A stretch of DNA of 32,812 nt, from NCBI GenBank assembly GCA_034437275.1, contig DAOTUD010000197.1:1-32812 (forward strand). The letters are read 5' to 3'. Shown in pieces: positions 23,196 to 30,967 of the stretch. Below the pieces are notes generated by a model that made no database searches, had not been told where the DNA came from, and saw nothing but the letters and a program-made list of their open reading frames with translations. The stretch is from TC-15 sp034437275 (lineage in GTDB: Bacteria > Chloroflexota > Anaerolineae > Aggregatilineales > Aggregatilineaceae). The number at the start of each line of letters is the position of its first letter. The first letter of the stretch is position 1. Both the position numbers and the translations under genes were made by a program.

Positions 23196-23795
23196 CTACT
23201 CCTGTGCCGTAAATTTATCAATATAGTCGATTTTTTGACGCAAAACGACAACCCGTTCGTGCAGCCGTTGGGCATATTCCTCATCCAGCGGGCGCGTTTC
23301 CATCAGGAAGGCGTCTTCGCCATTATCCCGGTAGTATCCCCGGCGACGTCCCACGATCTCGTATTCGTACTTTTTGTAAAGCGCCTGGGCCAGTGTGTTA
23401 CTGATGCGTACCTCCAGCACCGAATACTTGCCGCCCAGTTCAATCGAGCGCTGGAGCATCGCGGCCAGCAGCAGTTCGCCAAGGTTCCGCCCGCGAAAGT
23501 CGGGGTGCACGGCGATGGTGCTGATATGCGCCTCTCCCGCGATCAGCCAGCAGCCCCCGTAGCCGACCAGGGACGACAGCCCCTTCGCCCGGCGCAGCCG
23601 CTGCAACAGGGCGTGCAGACCGTTTTGTTGCCGGGCCTGGCTCGCTGTTTCAAGCACGACGAAGTGGGAAGTATCCCGGTTGGCGACTTCAAACTTGTAG
23701 GTGCGGGCCGACCAGGGCGTCGGAAACGACATTTCGTCGATGGCGAGCACCTGGGGGATATCCTCAAGCTGCATCGGGCGCATGATGAACGTCAT
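23196..23795 (-). CDS. rimI: GNAT N-acetyltransferase, RimI-like
   Basis: A 199-residue GNAT protein, probably the RimI-type N-alpha-acetyltransferase. It opens MTFIMRPMQLEDIPQVLAID. The acetyl-CoA-binding core is ISTIAVHPDFRGRNLGELLL, followed by LEVRISNTLAQALYKKYEYE and VGRRRGYYRDNGEDAFLM, the RimI-type ending. A 20-30-residue insertion (QARQQNGLHALLQRLRRAKG) lies before GYGGCWLI. The start overlaps the tsaB stop (ATGA), the usual tsaB-rimI pairing. A C-terminal tail of about 30 residues is extra. Confidence 0.92.
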   Translation of the reverse strand: MTFIMRPMQLEDIPQVLAIDEMSFPTPWSARTYKFEVANRDTSHFVVLETASQARQQNGLHALLQRLRRAKGLSSLVGYGGCWLIAGEAHISTIAVHPDFRGRNLGELLLAAMLQRSIELGGKYSVLEVRISNTLAQALYKKYEYEIVGRRRGYYRDNGEDAFLMETRPLDEEYAQRLHERVVVLRQKIDYIDKFTAQE

Positions 23796-24460
23796 GGATG
23801 CGGGACTCCGGGCTGGTGCAGATAGATCGGGGTGACGGTAGCGGCCTGGTCGATGTCGCCGGCTTCGATGCGTGACCAGGCGATTTCGGCCAGGAACCCC
23901 GCCCGGCGCAGCGCATCCGCGCCAGGGGCAATGCGTACCAAGCGTTCGGTCGCGTCCAGGGCAGCCCGGCCTGCCGCGTCAATTTCCCCCGCGATCAGTG
24001 TTTCGTGCGTGATCGCGGCAAGCTGTTGGTCCCAACTGGTGATCACGGCCTGTCCCTGGGGCAGCCACCCGTCATCCTGCCAGTGATAACGTTGGGTACA
24101 AATGCGCTTGCGCCCGGCCCGCAATACCGCGAGCAGCGCGCCCTCGAACCTGGGCACCGCCGCCGCCACGATATCCAGCGTAGGAACCGCCACCAGCGCC
24201 AGATCGTGGGCGTGGGCCAGCCCCTTTGCGACGCTCATGCCAATGCGCAAGCCGGTAAACGATCCGGGGCCTTGTGCCACGGCGACAGCTTGCAGGTCAC
24301 CCGGACTGAGCGCGACACGGGTCAATGTATCCTGAATGGTGGGGGAGAGTTCAATGGTGTGATTGTTCGGCGTGTGCCATGTGGCTTCGAACTGAATTTG
24401 ATGACCGTCATGCAGCGCCACACTCATCATCTGGGTCGCGGTGTCTATTGCTAACAGCAA
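23792..24460 (-). CDS. tsaB: tRNA t6A biosynthesis protein TsaB
   Basis: A 222-residue TsaB, the partner of TsaD and TsaE in making threonylcarbamoyladenosine at position 37 of ANN-decoding tRNAs. It has the ASKHA-fold start MLLAIDTATQMMSVALHDG and the diagnostic QGPGSFTGLRIGMSVAKGLA (63-82). The start is TTG at 24460 with GGAG eight bases upstream. No in-frame ATG nearby would keep the LLAIDTAT strand. It lies 17 bp after tsaE. Confidence 0.95.
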   Translation of the reverse strand: MLLAIDTATQMMSVALHDGHQIQFEATWHTPNNHTIELSPTIQDTLTRVALSPGDLQAVAVAQGPGSFTGLRIGMSVAKGLAHAHDLALVAVPTLDIVAAAVPRFEGALLAVLRAGRKRICTQRYHWQDDGWLPQGQAVITSWDQQLAAITHETLIAGEIDAAGRAALDATERLVRIAPGADALRRAGFLAEIAWSRIEAGDIDQAATVTPIYLHQPGVPHP

Positions 24461-24477
24461 ACAATCAGCTCCTTACC

Positions 24478-24969
24478 TCAGGAACGTAATGCGGCGAGCA
24501 GCGCCTGGTAGCGCGTACCGGTCGCTTGTAGATGCAGCGTGCGTTGGGTGTCGCCGGCGAAGTCGAACGCGATCCACAGGCGGGACTCGGGCAGCGCGGC
24601 CTGGATGTTTTCCGGCCACTCGAGCACGACCGCGCCTTCACCATACAGCAGGTCTTCCAGGCCGATGTCCCAGGCCTCCTGCGCCCCGGAAAGCCGGTAG
24701 CAGTCTACATGATACAACGTATAGTCGTTTTGTGCGCGGTGATGCTCGTGAATCAGGGTGAAGGTGGGGCTGGTCACGGCTTCTTGGGCTTCCCAGCCTG
24801 CGCCGACGCCTCGCACAAACGCCGTTTTTCCCGCGCCAAGGTCGCCAGATAGGCAGATCACATCGCCCGGAGCCAACAGGCGGCCCAGGCGTGCCCCGAG
24901 GTGCTCTGTTTCTTCAACGGCGCGCGTGTTTATGGTAAGGCCGGGCACGATTTCCGCTCCTGTGTTCAT
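24478..24969 (-). CDS. tsaE: tRNA t6A biosynthesis ATPase TsaE
   Basis: A 163-residue P-loop ATPase needed for turnover of the TsaBD complex. Walker A is GDLGAGKT (42-49), followed by SPTFTLIHEH (67-76), YHVDCYRL and the LEWPE motif (117-121). ATG 24969 (MNTGAEIVPG) is chosen because a good promoter lies only about 20 nt upstream. The frame extends to 25179, but that part would span the promoter and looks non-coding. It is first in the tsaE-tsaB-rimI-udg-cdp-lgt unit. Confidence 0.94.
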   Translation of the reverse strand: MNTGAEIVPGLTINTRAVEETEHLGARLGRLLAPGDVICLSGDLGAGKTAFVRGVGAGWEAQEAVTSPTFTLIHEHHRAQNDYTLYHVDCYRLSGAQEAWDIGLEDLLYGEGAVVLEWPENIQAALPESRLWIAFDFAGDTQRTLHLQATGTRYQALLAALRS

Positions 24970-24987
24970 CCTGATCCGACGGTCCCG

Positions 24988-25015
24988 ATTATACTGCCCG
25001 GGGAACAAGAGACAA
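24988..25015 (-). promoter_or_regulatory. Promoter of the tsaE-lgt operon
   Basis: On the minus strand a perfect TATAAT (24988-24993) lies 16 bp after TTGTCT (25010-25015), a four-of-six -35. Transcription would begin near 24981, about 12 nt before the tsaE ATG, giving a very short leader. Confidence 0.7.
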
Positions 25016-25174
25016 CAGTCAGTTTGGGTTGAGGGTCCACGGCGGTTACCATCTCGACAGAAGATATGCGAGGCAAAACAAAGGCCGGGTGTGGAGGGGG
25101 CGGTATGTCTGACAACCGGTGATACATCATGTGCGTATCGCTGCCACCCTGGCCCAAACGGATACCGGGCAATG

Positions 25175-25195
25175 AACAATTACTGCCTGGGGCAG
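25175..25195 (-). terminator. Possible weak terminator after the small unknown gene
   Basis: On the minus strand CTGCC and GGCAG (25183-25195, 3-nt loop) are followed by TAATTGTT. The stem is short and the T-run poor. It lies just past the stop of the gene at 25202-25501, where a terminator would be expected. Confidence 0.3.
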
Positions 25196-25201
25196 GGCTG
25201 C

Positions 25202-25501
25202 TTACACCTGAAACCCGTTGCTGGCCCGGACGACTTTGTGCTGGTAATTGTCTACGTAGGTCAACAGTTTGCTGTAGAGCGCGTCCCACTCGCTGCTATC
25301 CAGCAGTTCGCGGATGGTGTCCAGGTCGTCGGAGACCCCCTCCATCAGAATCTGGGGGCAGTCCCCATACACCGCAAACCAGGCTTCGCGGGGGGCTAGC
25401 CCCAGCCGCTTTAGCCCGGGGGCAAACTCGCGGACCATGAACTCAAAATATTCCTGGTCACGTCCGGCCTTGATATCCCAACTAAGCAAGAGCTTATACA
25501 T
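25202..25501 (-). CDS. Small protein of unknown function
   Basis: A 99-residue soluble protein without signal peptide or membrane segment. It opens MYKLLLSWDIKAGRDQEYFE and contains LKRLGLAPREAWFAVYGDCP and ISSEWDALYSKLL-like (LDSSEWDALYSKLL). The pattern of a short beta strand, helix with Glu-Tyr-Phe-Glu-Phe, then strands resembles ferredoxin-like dimeric alpha-beta barrel proteins, but I do not recognise a specific family. It is 12 bp after the metallo-beta-lactamase-fold gene, so the two are likely co-transcribed. Function unknown. Confidence 0.75.
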   Translation of the reverse strand: MYKLLLSWDIKAGRDQEYFEFMVREFAPGLKRLGLAPREAWFAVYGDCPQILMEGVSDDLDTIRELLDSSEWDALYSKLLTYVDNYQHKVVRASNGFQV

Positions 25502-25513
25502 CAGTCCACATCC

Positions 25514-26152
25514 CTAATGCTGGTAATTTAACAGTACAACCTGAGTCTGTTCGGGCAGAGAACTGGCCGACACGCGCAGTAAATCCTCTTCCGCGATTGA
25601 GTTGACCCCCATCTCTTTCAAAAACCGGTCGACCGGGTCAAGCTCCAATCCGCGCAGCGCATCCGTCTGGTAGTGCATCGGAACCACGATGCTGGGTTCG
25701 AGCAGGCTCACGACCTCGGCGGCCTGGCTCGATGACAGGCCACTGCCGTCCCCAACCGGGACCAGGACGACATCCAGCGGCCCCAGGGCGTCGATCATGG
25801 ACTGGGTTGGGACATGGTCCAGGTCGCCCAGGTGTGCCACAGTCAGGTTGTCGTAGTCCAGCACGTAGACCACGTTCTGGCGCGGGTGTTCCGCCTTCCG
25901 GTCGAAGGTGGATACCCCAATGATAAACACGCCCCCGATTTCGTACTCACCGGGTCCATCAATCACATGCTCGCAGCCCTTCACGGCCTGCACGTTGTTG
26001 TGTCCGGGGGCATCATGGCTGATGGTGACGATATTCGCCCGCAGGCGGGGGATTTCGTACCCCAAGTGGTCATCAAATGGGTCTGTGATCACCGATGCGC
26101 GTCCACGCTCATTGATTCGAAAGCAGCTATGTCCGTACCAGGTAATGTCCAT
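25514..26152 (-). CDS. UlaG-like metallo-beta-lactamase-fold protein
   Basis: A 212-residue protein of the UlaG/COG2220-like branch of the metallo-beta-lactamase fold. It begins MDITWYGHSCFRI, has VITDPFDD, DGPGEYEIGGVFIIGV, AHLGDLDHVP (around 106-115) and VVPMHY (157-161), all typical. The usual metal motif HxHxDH reads His46-Asp-Ala-Pro-Gly-His51, so the second His and the Asp are missing. It may bind one metal or none, or use a substitute ligand. The substrate is unknown. A divergent spacer with a promoter separates it from the MFS gene. Confidence 0.85.
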   Translation of the reverse strand: MDITWYGHSCFRINERGRASVITDPFDDHLGYEIPRLRANIVTISHDAPGHNNVQAVKGCEHVIDGPGEYEIGGVFIIGVSTFDRKAEHPRQNVVYVLDYDNLTVAHLGDLDHVPTQSMIDALGPLDVVLVPVGDGSGLSSSQAAEVVSLLEPSIVVPMHYQTDALRGLELDPVDRFLKEMGVNSIAEEDLLRVSASSLPEQTQVVLLNYQH

Positions 26153-26205
26153 CTAACCGCCTGTGCTAAATCTAACCGGAGATTTCCCGTGTGGAAAGCA
26201 TGATG

Positions 26206-26233
26206 ATTATACCGTATGCACGACCCACCGCAA
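26206..26233 (-). promoter_or_regulatory. Promoter of the UlaG-like gene
   Basis: On the minus strand a perfect TATAAT (26206-26211) lies 16 bp after TTGCGG (26228-26233), a weak -35. It is 54 nt upstream of the gene's ATG at 26152. The rest of the 278-nt divergent spacer up to 26430 shows no gene; a TACAAT at 26380-26385 is a possible -10 for the MFS gene. Confidence 0.55.
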
Positions 26234-26430
26234 CCATCACAGGCGGCCTTATGCCGGGTTTTTCCGAATTAATGTGTATTTCTAACGTGACCAATCGGGC
26301 GGCGCGGCTGCCGGTGGTTGGCGTTGGGTCGCCGCGTGCCGGGATGCCGTGCCACAGGGCGGTTTCTGCCACTTCGGGGTACAATGACGCCGCTTGCTCG
26401 TTTGTACTAACGCCAGGAAAGGTCGAAGCT

Positions 26431-27717
26431 ATGTCTGCCGCCGGCACACAGACGCGCTCAGTCATCGAACACGAACAGGTATACCGTCAAAATTTTGCGT
26501 TTTTCCTCTCGGATTTTGTGCTCTTCAGCATTGCGATGAATCTACTCGGGCCGACCACCGTGATTCCTGATTTTGTGCGCCGGCTGACGGATGTCGAGAT
26601 CTTGATCGGGCTGTCCGGGCAGATTTTCGAGGTGGGCTGGCTGCTGCCCCAACTGTTGATCGCGCGGCAGTTGGTGCGCGTCAACAACAAGAAGTGGTGG
26701 TTTGTCGGCCCGAACATCCCCGTGCGCACCCTGATCTTGATCATGGCTGGGATCATCGTGTGGCTGGGGCCGGAGCACTCCGGCGCGATTTTGCTTGTGT
26801 TTCTGCTCTTTTACGCGCTGGCCGGGATCGGGGATGGTGTGGTCGGCGTGCCCTGGCTGGTCCTCACCGCGAGCAGCCTGGATAACGCCCGGCGGGCGCG
26901 CATGTTCGGCCTGGGCACGGCCCTGGTCGGGGTGGCGATGATCGGGTTAGCGCCGGTGGTGCGGATCATTCTGGATTATGACGGGCTGGCGTTTCCTGAT
27001 AATTATGCGCTGGTGTTTGCCATTGCCGGGTTGTTGTTCTTGATTACGGTGCCGATCACGCTGGGCATCCGGGAACTGCCCAGCGGCCAGTCCCAGAAGA
27101 CCGTGTCGCCGCTGCGGGATTATCTGCCCCAGCTCGGGCGCGTGCTGCGCGACGATGGTCCCTTCCGCGCCATGATCGTGGCCCGCGTGTTGGCGACGTT
27201 GTTCGCGATGGCTTGGCCGTTCTATATTGGCTTTGCCACCGACCGGCTGGATATGTCGAGCAGTGTGGCGGTGAGTAATCTGCTGCTGATGCAAACGCTG
27301 GGGAATGTGAGTGGGGCGTTGTTGTTCTCGTGGTTGGGCGATCACCGCACGCTGCGATTCATCCGCATTGCGATGCTGCTGGGGCTGTTACAGCCGGTGA
27401 CGGCGCTGCTGGCGGGAGCCATCGGTCCCGGCCCGATTTACGTGACGTTCATCGCGGGCGGGGTGGTGCAGGGAACACTGGGCATCAGCTTCCTGAACTG
27501 GGTGGTGCTCTATGCGTCGACGGAGCAGCGCCCGATCTATTCCGGCCTGTTCAACTCCGTGTCGGCGGTGGGGGTGCTGCTGGCCCCGCTGGTGGGGGGT
27601 AGCATCGTGGAGGTGTTGGGCTACGAGGCGGTGTTCATCACTGCCCTGGCGATCATGGCCGCCGCGCTGTACGTGGCCTTGCGACACATCGCAGCCCCGC
27701 GTGAAGCAGCGGCGTGA
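26431..27717 (+). CDS. Major facilitator superfamily transporter
   Basis: A 428-residue membrane protein with about twelve hydrophobic segments. Examples are FALFSIAM-like FVLFSIAMNLLGPTTV near the start, VRTLILIMAGIIVWLG, and the later VTALLAGAIGPGPIYVTFIA. The loop motif after helix 2 (RQLVRVNNKKWWFVGPN) is basic, as in MFS proteins. Substrate cannot be inferred. ATG 26431 follows CAGGAAAGG; the frame stays open to 26191, but the added stretch has no transporter features. The stop lies 15 bp from the convergent SGNH gene's stop. Confidence 0.87.
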   Translation: MSAAGTQTRSVIEHEQVYRQNFAFFLSDFVLFSIAMNLLGPTTVIPDFVRRLTDVEILIGLSGQIFEVGWLLPQLLIARQLVRVNNKKWWFVGPNIPVRTLILIMAGIIVWLGPEHSGAILLVFLLFYALAGIGDGVVGVPWLVLTASSLDNARRARMFGLGTALVGVAMIGLAPVVRIILDYDGLAFPDNYALVFAIAGLLFLITVPITLGIRELPSGQSQKTVSPLRDYLPQLGRVLRDDGPFRAMIVARVLATLFAMAWPFYIGFATDRLDMSSSVAVSNLLLMQTLGNVSGALLFSWLGDHRTLRFIRIAMLLGLLQPVTALLAGAIGPGPIYVTFIAGGVVQGTLGISFLNWVVLYASTEQRPIYSGLFNSVSAVGVLLAPLVGGSIVEVLGYEAVFITALAIMAAALYVALRHIAAPREAAA

Positions 27718-27732
27718 TCACGGCGTGGGCCG

Positions 27733-28995
27733 CTATTCCGTGATCGTCGCCAGCTCCTGCGCGAGGAACTCGGCCAAAACCTGGTTACCGCGCGGATTGA
27801 GGTGGATGTCGATTTTGTAGTAGAGCTGCTCGCCTGCGGCGGCATGTGCCTGGAACACCGGCAGTGGATCGAGGCAGATCAGGTCGTTTTGCGCGCAGAA
27901 GTCCTGCATCATCTGGTAATTCTCGTCCAGCAGCGCCATTTTTTCCGGCTCAATGAGCGAGGACGCCATGTTCCGATAGACCTGCTCTTTGGTCGGGATC
28001 AGGATGATCACCAGCGTGCCCGGCTGGCTGGGGTCGCCGGTGTAGCCTGCCGCCAGTTGGTTGCGCGCCTCCAGGATTGCACGCTGGCTGAGCCGCCACC
28101 CGTAAGCGTTTTGGGGCAGCGACATATCGAACGCGCCCCACAAATAGGGTCGTCCAAAGGCGAGATCGATATCGCCGCGCTGGGCTTGTTCCCGGTCCAG
28201 GAACTGCCACGCGGCCTCGAATTCATCGTCGTGGCCCAACAGCATTTTAGCCACGACGTAGAGCGCGGAGTTTCGGTCCCACCAATTCTGCTGGGGAGCC
28301 GCCGGCGGCGAATTCACCGACTCCGGCGGCGGATCGTCCGGCAGTTGCAGGCTGGGGTCCAGGCTGGTCGCCATGCCGTAATCCTCGTTGGCATCGTTGC
28401 CGAACCACTGCCACAGCACGACCGGCGGTTTGGAGTGAATCCCAAAACCACGCAGCACGCGCAGGTGGCTGAGCGAGCCGGTGCTGGTGATCCCCAGGTT
28501 CAGGATGTTCCAGCCGGTTTGCTGCTCCAGGCGATGCACCCAGCAATCATGCAGGTCTGTGAAGCAAAACGTAAACGAGTCCCCAACGGCCACCGCATCA
28601 ATATAGTTGTGGTATTGGGTCGGGTGGTCCAGCCGGAACGCGACGCGCGTATCCACGCCGGGCCAGTCCTCAAAGGCGTAGGTGGTGACGTGGAAGCGCA
28701 CTGCTGCCGAGCCAAACTGCTTGTGGTCGCGAACCGGGCGAGTGTGCGTCTGGTATTTGGTGTCCGGTTCCCAGATCGGGGCCGGCATCAGCGTTTCGTT
28801 AGAGAACGGCGTGGTATGGACGTCATTCAGGATCAATTGCAGACGCGGCGGCAGCGAGAAGAAAAACACCCGCAGCAGCACTTCGACCAGCAGCCAGGCC
28901 ATCCCGACGCCGAAGACGATGCCGAGTAATCGGCCTGTCCACGTTTTCAACACCGATTGTGCTTTCGATGAAGAAGATGTGGCTTCCGACATCAT
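27733..28995 (-). CDS. Membrane-anchored SGNH-like hydrolase
   Basis: A 420-residue protein with one N-terminal membrane helix (about residues 22-47), so most of it is expected outside the membrane. Downstream are the SGNH-like blocks: VAVGDSFTF with Ser140 (GDS), NLGITSTGSLSH, WQWFGNDANEDYG with Asn200, and at the C-terminus KIDIHLNPRGNQVL with Asp396 and His398. The Asp-x-His form recalls AlgX/AlgJ acetyltransferase-type SGNH proteins; hydrolase or O-acetyl transfer on a polysaccharide are both possible. The start overlaps the upstream gene's stop; ATG 28992 is an alternative one codon later. Confidence 0.8.
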   Translation of the reverse strand: MMSEATSSSSKAQSVLKTWTGRLLGIVFGVGMAWLLVEVLLRVFFFSLPPRLQLILNDVHTTPFSNETLMPAPIWEPDTKYQTHTRPVRDHKQFGSAAVRFHVTTYAFEDWPGVDTRVAFRLDHPTQYHNYIDAVAVGDSFTFCFTDLHDCWVHRLEQQTGWNILNLGITSTGSLSHLRVLRGFGIHSKPPVVLWQWFGNDANEDYGMATSLDPSLQLPDDPPPESVNSPPAAPQQNWWDRNSALYVVAKMLLGHDDEFEAAWQFLDREQAQRGDIDLAFGRPYLWGAFDMSLPQNAYGWRLSQRAILEARNQLAAGYTGDPSQPGTLVIILIPTKEQVYRNMASSLIEPEKMALLDENYQMMQDFCAQNDLICLDPLPVFQAHAAAGEQLYYKIDIHLNPRGNQVLAEFLAQELATITE

Positions 28996-29711
28996 TCACC
29001 CTGGAGTTTGAACGTCTCGATAACTTCCTCGCGATCCTGCCCGACTTTGATGTGATCGTGGGGGACGGTATCGCGCACATAGATCGTAAATTTGACACGC
29101 TGAACACGCATCGGGAACGGTTCAACCTGGCGATAGGACCGCAGCGCCTCAATGATCGGGCCAGCGGGCTGCCGGCCCCAGAAGCCGAGCGTCACATGCG
29201 GCAGGTAGGCCCAGGTCATGGCCGGGCGCGCGCGCAAGGGCAAAGCCCGGCGAATCCGTGCGCGCAGCAGTTGCAGACAGCGATCGGGGTCTTGCACTTC
29301 GGCAAACAACACGGTCGAAAACGCATTCAACGGGCCGATCCCGATCTCAAACGGGGGAAATGCCTCCAGAACGTTACGGACGCAGTGCGCCAGTTGGGGC
29401 AGCGTCTCGCGCGCCCAGGTATTCGGCAGCCGCGACCAGGCGTGTTGGCGCAGCCCGCCGATGTGGTGCAGCGTGATGTGCAGCCGTTCCGGCGATACCG
29501 GCGGGTAGCTCAACCAGGGTTCCAGGGCGTGCTGCCACGCCACCAATTGGGCCTGCACACGCGGGGCCTCGATGGGCACAATGAACCCGACATAGGGCAA
29601 TATCGACCAGTTCGATGTCTTCTGCTGCTCGTTGGCTATCGCGTCACGGGTTTCGGACAGGTGGGAAAACCGCTTCCAGGTGTGCGCAGATTTGCGAGCG
29701 TAATTCAACAC
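28992..29711 (-). CDS. 2'-5' RNA ligase / cyclic phosphodiesterase family protein
   Basis: A 239-residue member of the 2H phosphoesterase superfamily. Both catalytic HxT motifs are present: His78-Ile-Thr80 in LHITLHHIGGL and His172-Val-Thr174 in PHVTLGFWG. Family members open 2',3'-cyclic phosphates or handle 2'-5' linkages in RNA; the actual substrate is unknown. The start is GTG at 29711 with AGGAGAGG a few bases upstream. It lies 29 bp after the galactokinase-like gene and couples to the SGNH gene. Confidence 0.88.
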   Translation of the reverse strand: MLNYARKSAHTWKRFSHLSETRDAIANEQQKTSNWSILPYVGFIVPIEAPRVQAQLVAWQHALEPWLSYPPVSPERLHITLHHIGGLRQHAWSRLPNTWARETLPQLAHCVRNVLEAFPPFEIGIGPLNAFSTVLFAEVQDPDRCLQLLRARIRRALPLRARPAMTWAYLPHVTLGFWGRQPAGPIIEALRSYRQVEPFPMRVQRVKFTIYVRDTVPHDHIKVGQDREEVIETFKLQGE

Positions 29712-29740
29712 GGTGCCCTCTCCTGGTTGTCTATACTAAC

Positions 29741-30967
29741 CTAGACAAAAACGCCTGCACCCTGGCCGGGTTCGACGGCAAACACATTACCAGACCGGCC
29801 TGTGGCCTGTTCGTAAGCGGCGGTGGCCTGGGCGATAAAATCCTGCACAGCCCCAGCCTCGACCAGGGTGACAATTGTGCCCCCACCGCCACCGCCACCA
29901 TAGCGCGCACCATAGCAGCCGGGCTGTTGGACCGCTGCCTGCCACATCGCGTCCAGCGCCGGGGTACTGCTGCCGTAGTCGTCGCGGGCGCTCTTGTAGG
30001 ATGCGTTCATCAATTGGCCGAACGCCGCGATATCGTCCCGTTCCAGGGCGGTGACGGCACGCCGGGTGCGTTCGATTTCGGTGATCACGTGCCGCGAGCG
30101 TCGGAACTGCTCGGGAGTGAGCACTGTCTCGAAAGCCTCCAGGCGGTCGAGCGACACATCGCGCAGCGTCTTGACCTGGCTGTCCACCAGTTTGATCGTG
30201 TGCGCGGTGTCGTAGCAGTCTTGCGCGCGGTGATTATAGGGCGAGGTGGTCAGTTTGCGGCGTGTGTTGGTGTCGCACACCACCACGCGCGCCGATGACG
30301 GGAAGGGCAGGTAGCGATGTTCGAGTGTGCGGCAGTCCAGCCACAGCAGTCGCTCGCGACGCGCGTGCAGGCAGGTGAACTGGTCTTGAATTCCGGTTTG
30401 CAGGTCCATATACTGGCGCTCGGCCTCAAGCCCCACCTGTGCCAGTTCGTGATCTTCCAAGCGCCAGCTTTCCAGCGACTGCCATGCAACGGCAAAGGCC
30501 ATTTCGACCGCCGCTGACGAACTCAGCCCCGCCCGCATCACGACATTGCCCAGAAATGCAGCTTCGATCCCATTGAGCTTCAGGCCGCGCCGCTGGAGTG
30601 CCCAGGCGACCCCGGCGGGGTACAATGCCCAGCGCGGCAGTTGCTCGCCGATGACGTCGGTTTGCTCGCCCAGGCGTTTGAGCGAAAGCATCGTTGAGGC
30701 ATTGAGGTCGGCAGCGTGCAGCCGTACCAGGTCCGCCGACCCAAACGAGGCCGCCAGCCAGATGTCGCGGTCAATCGCGATGTTGATCACAAAGCCGTCA
30801 TGCATATCGACGTGCCCGCCCAGCAAGTTGGCGCGACCGGGAGCCCGGATAAAGACATCAGGCGTCTGGCCGGGGTAAGCGCTGCGAAATGCATCCAGCA
30901 GAGCACGCGGTGGGGTAGTGGGAGTATACATTGAAGATGTATTTGTATATGTTTCTGGCTTAGTCAT
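29741..30967 (-). CDS. Galactokinase-like GHMP kinase
   Basis: A 408-residue GHMP-family sugar kinase closest to galactokinase, which phosphorylates galactose at C1. The first motif is GRANLLGGHVDMHDG (44-58), the ATP motif is AGLSSSAA (146-153), the catalytic Asp195 is in GIQDQF, and a glycine-rich third motif lies near the C-terminus. CDTNTRRKLTTSPYNHR matches the galactokinase Tyr region. In typical galactokinase the first motif is GEHTDYN; here the Glu is Gly51, with His52 and Asp54 kept. A related sugar may be the substrate. ATG 30967 overlaps the upstream stop by 8 bp. Confidence 0.85.
   Translation of the reverse strand: MTKPETYTNTSSMYTPTTPPRALLDAFRSAYPGQTPDVFIRAPGRANLLGGHVDMHDGFVINIAIDRDIWLAASFGSADLVRLHAADLNASTMLSLKRLGEQTDVIGEQLPRWALYPAGVAWALQRRGLKLNGIEAAFLGNVVMRAGLSSSAAVEMAFAVAWQSLESWRLEDHELAQVGLEAERQYMDLQTGIQDQFTCLHARRERLLWLDCRTLEHRYLPFPSSARVVVCDTNTRRKLTTSPYNHRAQDCYDTAHTIKLVDSQVKTLRDVSLDRLEAFETVLTPEQFRRSRHVITEIERTRRAVTALERDDIAAFGQLMNASYKSARDDYGSSTPALDAMWQAAVQQPGCYGARYGGGGGGGTIVTLVEAGAVQDFIAQATAAYEQATGRSGNVFAVEPGQGAGVFV

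Noticed and set aside
24970..25179. Extended tsaE start
   Set aside because: It would translate through the consensus TATAAT promoter and adds sequence without family similarity; ATG 24969 fits TsaE length.
26357..26385. Promoter for the MFS gene at TACAAT
   Set aside because: The -10-like TACAAT (26380-26385) has no acceptable -35 or extended -10, so it was not listed as a feature.
26191..26430. Upstream extension of the MFS open frame
   Set aside because: It lacks hydrophobic character, precedes a good ribosome binding site at 26416-26424, and spans the divergent promoter of the UlaG-like gene.
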